From: Clostridium guangxiense | GTDB lineage: Bacteria; Bacillota; Clostridia; Clostridiales; Clostridiaceae | Direction of reading: 5' to 3' | DNA: 42,013 bases | Assembly: GCF_021043395.1 (NCBI RefSeq) | Contig: NZ_JAJNKE010000023.1 | Location: 1-42,013 of the forward strand | Part shown: one piece after another, positions 26,350 through 34,661 of the stretch | Numbering within the stretch: the first letter of the stretch is position 1 | Layout: each line of letters opens with the position of its first letter | Notes under the pieces: generated by a model | The model's database searches: none | Told to the model about the DNA's origin: nothing | Seen by the model: the letters and a program-made list of their open reading frames with translations, nothing else | Position numbers and translations under genes: made by a program

Positions 26350-27507
26350 TTATTTCGCTTTGGTTATTTCAAGCGGTTTTGCCAATGATACATGACGAAT
26401 ATCTACTTTTACAGCTACATTTACCTCAACATTTTTAAAAATTTCCTTCCATTTCGGATACATTTCATGCCACTTTTCTTTGTGCTGACTGTGAAGTACG
26501 CGGCCTAAACCAATAAAATCTATTTGATCATTTTTTGCCGTTATTATTGTAGATTGTATATCCTTTGCAATGGCTGTTTCCATCGCCTTCTCAAGTTCAT
26601 TCAATTTTTGTATATCATTAAAATTAGTATCACATGATTGCTCAGTAATGTTGGCGCTTACATTTACTTTAACTGTAAAGCTTGGCACTCCACTTTGCAT
26701 ATGGCTTTTCAGGGATGTCTTAGCTTTTTTAATTTCCAGTGTTACAGGTTTATAGTCATAGGGACAATTGACAACCATTATAGAATCTTTCATTTGGTTT
26801 TTAATCCATAAAAGTCCTCTTGTCTGTTCTTCCTTCAATGCACCAGATACCTTACCACCATCAAAAACATATGCGCCGCTTGTTTTTAAAAAATGTGGTA
26901 ATTTTGACTTATCAAGAATAATTCTTGAAGTTACCGGACCTACATTAGGATCAAGATAGTCTTCAAGAAAATCTTTAAGCATTATCATGTAAGACTTACC
27001 ATTTAAACTTCTATTTTCAATTATTTTTTCCAAATATATAGATGGATCTTTTTCCGTTTCAGGTACAATATCAATAACCTTTGCCGCCTCACCCGGTGTA
27101 ACTGCTACTAAAGCTCTCAAACGTATTTCGGGATTTCTGCTAAAAAAATCAAATATTTCTAAGGTATTACTTCTTGCCAAATCTTCACTTATAACTATTA
27201 CTTTAATATGAGACCAAAAAATACGACGGGATGATATTGAAGACATATTACGTATTGCCTCAAAGATTGTTTTGCCCGTACTTGAAATTATCCAATAAGG
27301 TTTAGCCTTTTGGCTGGCAGAACCTGATGGTGTCTTACTGTAAGTATCAGGACTTGCAATTTGTGCTGTCACTTTAAATCCATTATCAGTTTTATCCAAG
27401 CCTATACTTAATACAAAAACAAGTTCATCAATTTCTCTAGCATCCCAACACCCAGTCTGCAAAAGTGAAAATATAATAACTAACACACAAGCTATTTTCC
27501 TCTTCAT
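26350..27507 (-). CDS. Spore germinant receptor lipoprotein subunit C (GerAC type)
   Basis: About 385 residues. The signal peptide ends in a lipobox (LLQTGC), directly followed by the family signature WDAREIDELVFVLSIGLDK. Late in the protein comes a KWHEMYPKWKEIFKNVEV region typical of the GerAC C-terminal domain. The ATG at 27507 follows AGGAG with a suitable gap, so the frame six codons longer is not preferred. It sits 30 bp after the A-subunit gene and 13 bp before the B-subunit gene. The lipoprotein is anchored to the outer face of the spore inner membrane. Confidence 0.93.
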   Translation of the reverse strand: MKRKIACVLVIIFSLLQTGCWDAREIDELVFVLSIGLDKTDNGFKVTAQIASPDTYSKTPSGSASQKAKPYWIISSTGKTIFEAIRNMSSISSRRIFWSHIKVIVISEDLARSNTLEIFDFFSRNPEIRLRALVAVTPGEAAKVIDIVPETEKDPSIYLEKIIENRSLNGKSYMIMLKDFLEDYLDPNVGPVTSRIILDKSKLPHFLKTSGAYVFDGGKVSGALKEEQTRGLLWIKNQMKDSIMVVNCPYDYKPVTLEIKKAKTSLKSHMQSGVPSFTVKVNVSANITEQSCDTNFNDIQKLNELEKAMETAIAKDIQSTIITAKNDQIDFIGLGRVLHSQHKEKWHEMYPKWKEIFKNVEVNVAVKVDIRHVSLAKPLEITKAK

Positions 27508-27537
27508 CCGTATTTCTCCTTTCACTTTAAAACAGAG

Positions 27538-29151
27538 TTATTTATTGTCGCTTTTTTCGTTGGAATCTGTTTTGAATTCAGGTTTTGCATTGTGCCTCAT
27601 CCTTCTAAATCCTTTACGAGCAATATAACTTGGAAGCCAATTCATTTTCCACCATGGAGGTCTTACCATAATGTCTTTGTTCCCATTTTTACCTGCTGAT
27701 GTAAAAGGCTCCAAATAACTGACCCCAAAAGAACGCAGGCTATTTAAATGAATAACTATTATACTTAATCCTGCTAAAATACCAGGCAAACCGAGTACCG
27801 CAGCCAGTATCATAAGCGGAAACCTTAGCAATCGTCCTGAAATTGAGGCATTAAAGGCTGGAATAGCAAAAGAACTTATTCCTGTTAAAGCTACAACAAT
27901 TACCATTGCCTGTGAAACAATTCCGGCCTGAACTGCAGCCTGACCTATAACAAGACCACCTACTATGCTCACCGCTTGACCTGCCTGCCTTGGTAAGCGC
28001 AGACCTGCCTCCCTTAAAATTTCAAATGTAGCTTCCATCATAAATGCTTCTCCTATACTAGGAAAAGGTACGCCCTCACGAGAAGCTGCAATTGACAAGG
28101 CCAGTGTAGTAGGAATCATTTCCTGATGAAAGCTTGTTAAAGCAATATACGTTGCAGGAAGAATAACCGAAATAAAATAAGCACTGATTCTAACAAACCT
28201 TGTAAGTGTTCCTATTGGAAATCGTTCATAATAGTCATCTGTTGATTGAATAAACTGAAAAAAAATTGTAGGAACTATTAATACATAAGGAGTTGTATCT
28301 ACAAGAATGGCCACGCGTCCCTCTAAAAGAGCTGCAGAAACCTTGTCAGGTCGTTCGCTGTGTTCTATCTGAGGAAATGGAGATAAAGGAGTATCTTCTA
28401 TTAGTTCTTCAACATAACCGCTCTCAAGTATACCGTCAATTTTAATCCTCTCCAATCGACTTTTAACTTCATTTATTATCTCCTTCTTTGCTATACCTTC
28501 GAGATAGACTACTAATACCTTTGTTTTGGTTTTTGCACCTATTTTAAATGCTTCCATTCTTAAATCGGAACTTTTAATACGACGTCTTATTAAAGCAGTA
28601 TTATTTTCAATGTTTTCTGTAAAACTATCCTTTGCTCCTCTCACTGAATTTTCACTGGTGGGTTCAGAAATAGCTCTATCTTTCCATCCAGAACTTCCTA
28701 TTATAAGTGTCTTATCTATTTTGTCCAAAAGAAAAATTGTATTTCCACTAATTAATTCATTTACTATATTATTAACATCAGATTCTTCACTTACACAGAT
28801 ATTAGGTATACCATATCCTTCTATCCCTTGAAAAAGCTCAGCATTGTCTTTGACCCTGCTAAACCTTCCATTCGACATCAATGAACCTATAACTTGTTCA
28901 TTAATGAGCTCTCTTTCAGCCAAGCCTTTAATCAAAATAACCGCTGCTTTTATTATTTGATTCTCTGTAATAATGGTAAACTCCCTAACTACTATATCAC
29001 TGGCAAAACCCATTATTTCTTTTATTGTTTCAATATTAGAAGTTAAATCTAAGGAGAGTTTTATTTCCTGCGGTACTTCTTTTTCAGATTTTTTATCTTG
29101 TTTTAAAGCTCTATCTTTCTCCGCATTGTTGAAATGTTTTAAAAATGACAC
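27538..29151 (-). CDS. Spore germinant receptor subunit A (GerAA type)
   Basis: 537 residues. A cytoplasmic N-terminal domain of about 290 residues (IVREFTIITENQIIKAAVIL, KTKVLVVYLEGIAKKEIINE) is followed by membrane helices in the C-terminal half (LPRQAGQAVSIVGGLVIGQA) and a basic tail. First gene of the receptor operon. The GTG start follows AAGGAGGGG by 6 nt. A sigma-G-like promoter lies about 35-65 bp upstream, so expression is expected in the forespore. Confidence 0.93.
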   Translation of the reverse strand: MSFLKHFNNAEKDRALKQDKKSEKEVPQEIKLSLDLTSNIETIKEIMGFASDIVVREFTIITENQIIKAAVILIKGLAERELINEQVIGSLMSNGRFSRVKDNAELFQGIEGYGIPNICVSEESDVNNIVNELISGNTIFLLDKIDKTLIIGSSGWKDRAISEPTSENSVRGAKDSFTENIENNTALIRRRIKSSDLRMEAFKIGAKTKTKVLVVYLEGIAKKEIINEVKSRLERIKIDGILESGYVEELIEDTPLSPFPQIEHSERPDKVSAALLEGRVAILVDTTPYVLIVPTIFFQFIQSTDDYYERFPIGTLTRFVRISAYFISVILPATYIALTSFHQEMIPTTLALSIAASREGVPFPSIGEAFMMEATFEILREAGLRLPRQAGQAVSIVGGLVIGQAAVQAGIVSQAMVIVVALTGISSFAIPAFNASISGRLLRFPLMILAAVLGLPGILAGLSIIVIHLNSLRSFGVSYLEPFTSAGKNGNKDIMVRPPWWKMNWLPSYIARKGFRRMRHNAKPEFKTDSNEKSDNK

Positions 29152-29184
29152 AGCAACCCCTCCTTTAGAATATAGTTACAAATT

Positions 29185-29214
29185 TAGTATGGTTAATATA
29201 GTTAAAATTATTCA
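29185..29214 (-). promoter_or_regulatory. Sigma-G-like promoter of the germinant receptor operon
   Basis: Read on the minus strand: TGAATA (29214-29209), 17 nt, then CATACTA (29191-29185). This matches the forespore sigma-G consensus (a GnATR-like -35 and CATnnTA -10) and is placed correctly before the A-subunit gene. Confidence 0.7.
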
Positions 29215-29331
29215 CACAACTAAATTCAGCAGCAATTATGGTGTAAAAAGTGTACTACCTACTTATAATAGATAGATTTCTAGCCAATCCCCCTATACAC
29301 GACCCAAAACGTTACAGAAATGTTTATAGAC

Positions 29332-29361
29332 TTGAGAGCTAAAAAAAACTTATGATATGAT
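29332..29361 (+). promoter_or_regulatory. Vegetative promoter of the ABC-F gene
   Basis: TTGAGA (29332-29337), 18 nt, TATGAT (29356-29361), about 26 bp before the start codon of the ABC-F gene. The short leader leaves no room for a leader-peptide attenuator such as some antibiotic-resistance ABC-F genes have. Confidence 0.45.
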
Positions 29362-29387
29362 TTTAATAAGCAAAGGAAGTAGATAAC

Positions 29388-30941
29388 ATGAGTATTTTAA
29401 CAGTTGAAAATATGAGCCACTCATTTGGTGATAGAGTAATATTTAAAAACGCAGCTTTTAGACTCTTAAGAGGAGAGCACATTGGTCTAATTGGCGCCAA
29501 TGGAGAAGGCAAATCGACTTTTATGAAGATTATTACAGGTGAACTCCTGCCAGATGACGGCACAATTGAATGGAATAAAAAGTTTAGCATAGGTTATATG
29601 GATCAGCACGTCGATTTAAAAAGTGGAAACACTACCCTTACTACTTTAAAAGGTGCATTTTCAAAATTATTTGATATAGAGAAAAAAATCAATAACTTGT
29701 GTAATGAGCTCGGTACTATGGATAAAAATGAACTTGCAAAAGCCATTGATAAACTCTCAAACCTGCAAGAAATTTTAGACAAAAACGACTTTTACAGCAT
29801 AAATACAAAAATACAGTCAACTGCTGCAGGCCTTGGAATTAGGGGACTTTTAGATAAAGATGTTTCGGCTTTAAGCGGAGGCCAAAGGACTAAAGTTTTA
29901 CTTGCTAAGCTTCTACTAGAAACACCAGATATTTTGTTATTAGATGAACCTACTAATCATCTTGATGAAGAGCACATAGAATGGTTAAAAAATTATCTAA
30001 TAAATTATGAAAATGCATTTATATTAATATCACATGATAATAGCTTTTTAAACGACGTAGTAAATATAGTTTATCATCTTGAGCATAAAATCTTAACAAG
30101 ATATGCTGGGAATTACGATTATTTTCTAAAGCTTTATGAAATAAGAAAGCAGCAGCTTCAAATTGAATACAAAGAACAGCAAAATGAGATTGCAAAGCTT
30201 GAAAATTATATAAGAAAAAATAAAGTAAGAACTGCAACTGCAAAACAGGCAAAAGCAAGAGAAAAAAAGCTAAATAAAATTGAAAGAATAGAAATAAAAA
30301 AGAATACAATAAAACCTCATTTTAACTTTAAATGTGCTAAGATGCCAGAAAGCATAATTTTTAGGACTAACAATCTAGTTATCGGATACATCACTCCCTT
30401 AAGCAAACCTCTAAATCTAAAAATGAAAAGAGGAGAAAAAATTGCAATAACCGGAGCTAATGGTTTAGGAAAAACAACTCTCTTAAAAAGTCTGCTTGGG
30501 CTATTAGAACCTATAGATGGTCAGGTAACTTTAAGCGAATATACAAAAGTAGGATACTTTGAGCAAGAAATTGCAGAAAATAATACCAACACAGTTTTAT
30601 ATGACGTTTGGAATACCTTTCCTGACTTAACCCAAACTGAAGTTAGAAGCGATCTTGCTAAATGCGGATTAACGCGCCAACACATAGATAGCCCAATTAA
30701 TATATTGAGTGGAGGAGAGCAAGCCAAGGTTAGATTATGCAAACTTATCAATAGACCTACTAATATATTAGTATTAGATGAGCCTACTAATCACTTAGAT
30801 ATCTACGCCAAAGATGAACTTAAGCGTGCTTTAAAAGAGTATGAAGGCAGTATAATTTTAGTATGCCATGAACCAGAATTTTACGAAGATATTGTGGCAA
30901 ATGTATGGAATTGCGAAGATTGGACTATTAAAACACATTAA
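29388..30941 (+). CDS. ABC-F family ATPase
   Basis: 517 residues, two ABC domains in one chain and no membrane segments. First domain: Walker A GANGEGKST, signature LSGGQRTK, Walker B ILLLDEPTNHLDEEH. A charged linker follows (KNKVRTATAKQAKAREKKLN). Second domain: GANGLGKTT, LSGGEQAKV, ILVLDEPTNHLDIYA. ABC-F proteins act on the ribosome, in translation or in protection from antibiotics. The sequence looks nearer the general YkpA/YbiT-like members, but a resistance role cannot be excluded. GGAAG precedes the ATG; a bidirectional terminator follows. Confidence 0.9.
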   Translation: MSILTVENMSHSFGDRVIFKNAAFRLLRGEHIGLIGANGEGKSTFMKIITGELLPDDGTIEWNKKFSIGYMDQHVDLKSGNTTLTTLKGAFSKLFDIEKKINNLCNELGTMDKNELAKAIDKLSNLQEILDKNDFYSINTKIQSTAAGLGIRGLLDKDVSALSGGQRTKVLLAKLLLETPDILLLDEPTNHLDEEHIEWLKNYLINYENAFILISHDNSFLNDVVNIVYHLEHKILTRYAGNYDYFLKLYEIRKQQLQIEYKEQQNEIAKLENYIRKNKVRTATAKQAKAREKKLNKIERIEIKKNTIKPHFNFKCAKMPESIIFRTNNLVIGYITPLSKPLNLKMKRGEKIAITGANGLGKTTLLKSLLGLLEPIDGQVTLSEYTKVGYFEQEIAENNTNTVLYDVWNTFPDLTQTEVRSDLAKCGLTRQHIDSPINILSGGEQAKVRLCKLINRPTNILVLDEPTNHLDIYAKDELKRALKEYEGSIILVCHEPEFYEDIVANVWNCEDWTIKTH

Positions 30942-30966
30942 GAAGTTTATGTTCCAAAAATAATAT

Positions 30967-30997
30967 AAAATCGCCAAATTTTATGCTTGGCGATTTT
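30967..30997. terminator. Bidirectional terminator between ABC-F and alcohol dehydrogenase genes
   Basis: AAAATCGCCAA (30967-30977) and TTGGCGATTTT (30987-30997) form a perfect 11-bp stem with a 9-nt loop and T-rich tails on both strands. Confidence 0.85.
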
Positions 30998-31001
30998 ATT
31001 T

Positions 31002-32180
31002 TTACTTATAAGCTTTATTCATAATATCTATTGTTTCTTCAAGTGATAATGAATATGGATCTACCTCAAACAATCCACCCATTGTTGTACGGGCATTTTT
31101 TGCAAGTGCTGGAATTTCCTCTTTCGTAATTCCGTAGTCGGACATTTTAAGCTCACGTACGCCGCACTCTTCTTCAAGTTTAACAAGTGCTTTTACAAAT
31201 GCCATAGGTCTTTTTTCTTCTGGAAGAGAAGAAACATCTATCCCCATAGCCTTGGCCATATCTATAAATTTATCAGGTGCCTTGGATGCAAAGAACGTAT
31301 AGTATTCTTCTGACAGCATAATTAGTCCAGCACCATGTGGAAGCTTATTATGATTAGCGCTAAGAGCATGTTCCATTGAATGTTCAGAGGTACAGCTTGA
31401 TGTAGATTCAACAAGCCCAGAAAGAGTATTTGCTAAAGCCACCTTAGTACGTGCCTCTATATTGCTGCCGTCTTTTACGCAGATAGGCAAATATTTAGCT
31501 ATTAACTCAATACTTTTAAGAGCATAGGCATCACTAATTGGCGTTGCTATTTTTGCAATATAACCTTCAGTTGAATGAAAAAGTGCATCAAAGCCTTGAT
31601 AAGCTGTTAAATTTTGAGGGACAGTTAGCATAAGCTCTGGATCAACTACAGAAAGCACTGGAAATGTATGTTCACAGCCAAAACCTATTTTCTCATTAGT
31701 ATCCTCTTTTGTTATAACTGTCCATGGATCAGCTTCTGTACCTGTTCCTGCTGTCGTAGTTATTGCAACAATAGGGAGAGCTCCATTTTCTAAAGACTTT
31801 GCCTTTCCTGATCCACCAACTACATAATCCCAATAATCACCAGGATTTATTGCCATAACAGCAATACTCTTTGCAGAATCAATACTACTGCCACCACCAA
31901 GTCCTATTACAAAATCGCACTTTTCCTTCTTAGCAAGTTCTGCTCCCTCCATAACATGTGATTTTATAGGATTAGGTAAAATTTTATCAAACAAAACATA
32001 TTTAATCGATTTATCAGTTAAAATTTTTTCTAAACGATCTAGATATCCATTTCTCTTCACAGAATTTCCTGAACTAATAACTATTAGTGCCTTCTTACCT
32101 GGAAGTTCTTCTTTCGTTAATTCATTTAATTTGCCAGGTCCAAATAAAATTTTTGTAGGAATAAAATAATTAAAATTCAT
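31002..32180 (-). CDS. Iron-containing alcohol dehydrogenase
   Basis: 392 residues of the type III alcohol dehydrogenase family. The NAD(P) site GGGSSIDSAKSIAV and the linked TTTAGTGTEADPWTVIT are clear. Metal ligands are in AYQGFDALFHSTEGYI and SSCTSEHSMEHALSANHNKL. It resembles the butanol dehydrogenase group and would reduce an aldehyde in fermentation or detoxification. A TTGATA-N17-TATACT promoter and an operator lie upstream. GGAGG precedes the ATG. Divergent from the HxlR gene, which probably regulates it. Confidence 0.92.
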   Translation of the reverse strand: MNFNYFIPTKILFGPGKLNELTKEELPGKKALIVISSGNSVKRNGYLDRLEKILTDKSIKYVLFDKILPNPIKSHVMEGAELAKKEKCDFVIGLGGGSSIDSAKSIAVMAINPGDYWDYVVGGSGKAKSLENGALPIVAITTTAGTGTEADPWTVITKEDTNEKIGFGCEHTFPVLSVVDPELMLTVPQNLTAYQGFDALFHSTEGYIAKIATPISDAYALKSIELIAKYLPICVKDGSNIEARTKVALANTLSGLVESTSSCTSEHSMEHALSANHNKLPHGAGLIMLSEEYYTFFASKAPDKFIDMAKAMGIDVSSLPEEKRPMAFVKALVKLEEECGVRELKMSDYGITKEEIPALAKNARTTMGGLFEVDPYSLSLEETIDIMNKAYK

Positions 32181-32252
32181 AGCAAAGTACCTCCAATATA
32201 ATAATATTATTTGTAAAAATATAATTTTAACCTTTTATGCAAGTACATATAT

Positions 32253-32281
32253 AGTATAATAAGTTATATAATTACTATCAA
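32253..32281 (-). promoter_or_regulatory. Promoter of the alcohol dehydrogenase gene
   Basis: Read on the minus strand: TTGATA (32281-32276), 17 nt, TATACT (32258-32253). Near-consensus vegetative promoter. The 41-bp operator-like repeat ends right at its -35 element. Confidence 0.7.
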
Positions 32282-32319
32282 GAATGCACTTTATTGATAC
32301 ATTGTATCATGTATGATAC
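32279..32319. promoter_or_regulatory. Probable HxlR operator, site 1
   Basis: 41 bp that match 40403-40443 at 39 positions. The core is GATAC-ATT-GTATCAT-GT-ATGATAC, three alternating half-sites that form two overlapping palindromes. It lies between the divergent alcohol dehydrogenase and HxlR genes. Confidence 0.7.
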
Positions 32320-32340
32320 CACGTACATCTAAAAAAGAAA

Positions 32341-32398
32341 GGAAGGCAGTTTTAGTGAAGAGCTAATACTTATTACACACTTTCACTAAAAATAACTT
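32341..32398 (+). promoter_or_regulatory. Leader with ribosome site and hairpin before the HxlR start
   Basis: The only good ribosome binding site, GGAAGG (32341-32346), lies 52 nt before the ATG. A hairpin stem, TTTTAGTGAA (32350-32359) with TTCACTAAAA (32382-32391), fills the gap. With the hairpin closed, only CAG and ATAACTT (10 nt) separate the site from the ATG. The GTG within the left arm opens a three-codon frame that ends at once. Confidence 0.5.
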
Positions 32399-32800
32399 AT
32401 GAGCAATAAAAATGAAAAGCCAAAGGAAGCTATATGTGAACTTGAAGTAAGCTTTGGTGTTATGGGCGGCAAATGGAAGCCCTTAATTCTATGGTTCTTA
32501 TGGAAATTTCACACTTTAAGATTTAGTCAACTACAACACTTAATACCTGATATAACCCATAAAATACTAACAAAGCAACTAAGGGAACTTGAAGAAAATG
32601 CGCTTATAGAAAGAAAAGTATACCCAGAAGTTCCACCAAAGGTCGAGTATTCTATTACTAAAAATGGCAAAGAAATAATTCCCATTCTTGATAAACTATG
32701 TGATTGGGCATACAAAAATAATTTTTTTGGATACAAACTAAAATATAATATATGTGACATATATATAAATGAATCATTATTAGATGATAATAACCTTTAA
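32399..32800 (+). CDS. HxlR-family transcriptional regulator
   Basis: 133 residues. The winged HTH of the HxlR family is typical: an early Cys (AICELEVSFGVMGGKWKPLI), LRFSQLQHLIPDITHKILTK, LRELEENALIERKVYPEVPP and VEYSITKNGKEIIPILDKL. Members sense aldehydes, quinones or oxidants, often through a conserved Cys like the one near residue 13. An in-frame stop lies just upstream of the ATG, so the start is fixed. It probably regulates the divergent alcohol dehydrogenase and the remote aldo/keto reductase. Confidence 0.9.
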   Translation: MSNKNEKPKEAICELEVSFGVMGGKWKPLILWFLWKFHTLRFSQLQHLIPDITHKILTKQLRELEENALIERKVYPEVPPKVEYSITKNGKEIIPILDKLCDWAYKNNFFGYKLKYNICDIYINESLLDDNNL

Positions 32801-32811
32801 CAAAATTTATT

Positions 32812-32847
32812 ATTATCACTTTTATATAAACCATTTAAAGTGATAAT
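32812..32847 (+). terminator. Hairpin after the HxlR gene
   Basis: ATTATCACTTT (32812-32822) and AAAGTGATAAT (32837-32847) form a perfect 11-bp stem with a 14-nt loop 12 bp after the stop. It lacks a T-run on this strand. Confidence 0.5.
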
Positions 32848-32852
32848 CAAAA

Positions 32853-32882
32853 AAATCGCCGAGCTTTATAGTTTGGCGATTT
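32853..32882 (-). terminator. Terminator of the lar operon
   Basis: AAATCGCC (32853-32860) and GGCGATTT (32875-32882). On the minus strand the stem is followed by TTTTTT, placing a good terminator about 35 bp behind larB. The stem has the same sequence as the terminator at 30967. Confidence 0.75.
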
Positions 32883-32915
32883 CACTAAAATTAGCTTACC
32901 GGGAAATCCGTTTTT

Positions 32916-33662
32916 TTATAACTTATTTATCATACTAGCAGTATATGCTGCACCAAAGCCATTATCAATATTAACCACACTTACACCACTTGCACAGCTA
33001 TTTAACATTGATAATAGAGCTGTAACTCCTCCAAGGCTTGTTCCGTAACCAACACTAGTTGGGACTGCAATAACTGGCTTATCCACAAGGCCTCCCACAA
33101 CGCTGGCCAGCGCCCCTTCCATTCCTGCAATAACTATTACAACTTTAGCTCCCCTAATAACATCCAATCTTGCAAAAAGTCTATGGATGCCTGCGACTCC
33201 TACATCCACAACCTTAATAGCTTTATTCCCTAGTATTTTAGCAGTTTCATAGGCCTCCTCCACAACTGGCAAATCCGAAGTACCAGCAGCCACGATTGCA
33301 ATATAACTATCTGTTAATGCTTGTTCCTTTTTCTTTATGGTTATTGTCCTCCCAAGTTCATTATACTCTGCTTCCTCACATATTTCTTTTACTGCTTCAT
33401 ACATTTCTTTGGTAGCTCTAGTTCCTAATATGTTATTGTTCTTTGCAAGCATAAACTTAACAATATCTCTAACCTGGTCTACCGTTTTTCCAGCACAATA
33501 TATTACTTCTGGATAACCAACCCTCATTTCTCTATGGTTATCTATTTTAGCAAAACCTAAATCTTTAAAAGGCAAATCTTCTAGCTGCTCGAGAGCTTCT
33601 TCTACATTTATTTTATTATTTTTAACACCTTCCAATAAAACTTTAATTTCTTTTTTATTCAC
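32916..33662 (-). CDS. larB: LarB, nickel-pincer cofactor biosynthesis
   Basis: 248 residues. An N-terminal helical part (LLEGVKNNKINVEEALEQLE) precedes a PurE/AIR-carboxylase-like domain (IAIVAAGTSDLPVVEEAYET, VVDVGVAGIHRLFARLDVI, VIAGMEGALASVVGGL, PVIAVPTSVGYG). LarB carboxylates nicotinic acid adenine dinucleotide at C5 of the pyridine ring and cleaves the AMP part, the first step to the nickel-pincer cofactor of lactate racemase. Last gene of the six-gene unit cbiM-cbiQ-cbiO-larC-larE-larB. Confidence 0.93.
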   Translation of the reverse strand: MNKKEIKVLLEGVKNNKINVEEALEQLEDLPFKDLGFAKIDNHREMRVGYPEVIYCAGKTVDQVRDIVKFMLAKNNNILGTRATKEMYEAVKEICEEAEYNELGRTITIKKKEQALTDSYIAIVAAGTSDLPVVEEAYETAKILGNKAIKVVDVGVAGIHRLFARLDVIRGAKVVIVIAGMEGALASVVGGLVDKPVIAVPTSVGYGTSLGGVTALLSMLNSCASGVSVVNIDNGFGAAYTASMINKL

Positions 33663-33729
33663 TAGCTTTCCCTCCTAAGATTTCTACTTGCTTTTCTAAA
33701 ATTTTCATCTTTACCGATACTTTATCTAA

Positions 33730-34551
33730 TTATTTCTTTTCTTCTGCAGAAAGAACTTCATTCATACTACCAGTTCTATATCCTAGGATATCTAAAGTAA
33801 CATAAGTAAATCCTATCTTTTTAAACTTCTCTCCTATCTTATCCATTACGTGAACATCAAAAAATTTAGCCCTTTCCTCAGGAGAGACTTCAATTCTAGC
33901 TATTTCACCATGATGTCTTACTCTCACTTGTTTTATACCCATATCAATTAAAAACTGTTCTGCTTCCTCTACCATTTTAAGCTTTGGAATAGTTATTTTC
34001 TTTCCATAAGGAAATCTAGAAGATAGACATGCAAAGGATGGTTTATTCCAAGTTGGAAGTTCCAACTCTTTTGAAAGTTCTCTTATATCTGCTTTAGTAA
34101 GATTCGCTTCTTTAAGTGGACTTATTACTCCTAACTCTCTAGCTGCTTGCATTCCTGGTCTGTAATCACCGTTATCATCAAGGTTTGAGCCATCAAAAAT
34201 ATACTCCACCCCATTTTCCTTTGCTACTTTACCTATCTTTGTAAAAAGTTCTTTTTTGCAATAGTAACACCTATTTTTAGGATTGCTAGCAAATCCCTCT
34301 ATATCTAACTCTTCTGAAGATATAATTAAATGCTTTACTCCCATATTCTTAGCATATTTAATTGCTTCATTTAATTCTCTCTCAGGATAAGTTGATGATG
34401 TAGCTGTAACTGCTATCATTTTATCACCTAATACCTCATGTGAAACCTTAACTAAAAATGTACTATCCACTCCACCTGAAAAAGCGATTGCTGCACTGCC
34501 CCTTCTTTTTATATTATCTTTTAATAATTGAAATTTCTCTTGTAATAGCAT
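33730..34551 (-). CDS. larE: LarE, sulfur transferase of nickel-pincer cofactor synthesis
   Basis: 273 residues. The PP-loop ATP site is AFSGGVDSTFLVKVSHEVLG (about 24-43). Cysteines occur in NRCYYCKKELF (C95, C98) and SFACLSSRFPYGKKIT (C175); the last corresponds to the sulfur-donor region of the Lactobacillus enzyme. LarE converts the two carboxylates of the cofactor precursor to thiocarboxylates. The three-Cys arrangement is like that of the Fe-S-containing LarE type. The ATG at 34551 follows GGAGG; the seven-codon longer frame overlaps that site. Confidence 0.93.
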   Translation of the reverse strand: MLLQEKFQLLKDNIKRRGSAAIAFSGGVDSTFLVKVSHEVLGDKMIAVTATSSTYPERELNEAIKYAKNMGVKHLIISSEELDIEGFASNPKNRCYYCKKELFTKIGKVAKENGVEYIFDGSNLDDNGDYRPGMQAARELGVISPLKEANLTKADIRELSKELELPTWNKPSFACLSSRFPYGKKITIPKLKMVEEAEQFLIDMGIKQVRVRHHGEIARIEVSPEERAKFFDVHVMDKIGEKFKKIGFTYVTLDILGYRTGSMNEVLSAEEKK

Positions 34552-34661
34552 ATTTGATTTCCTCCCCAACATTACTTTTTTTCATTAAAGTTTATCATTC
34601 TATATCCTTGTAGACCAATGATGCATATTTAAAACCACTTCTCCTATTTATTAACCGAAAA

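Noticed and set aside
29281-29387. A leader-peptide attenuator before the ABC-F gene
   Set aside because: The predicted promoter leaves only about 26 bp of leader, with no small frame or paired stems.
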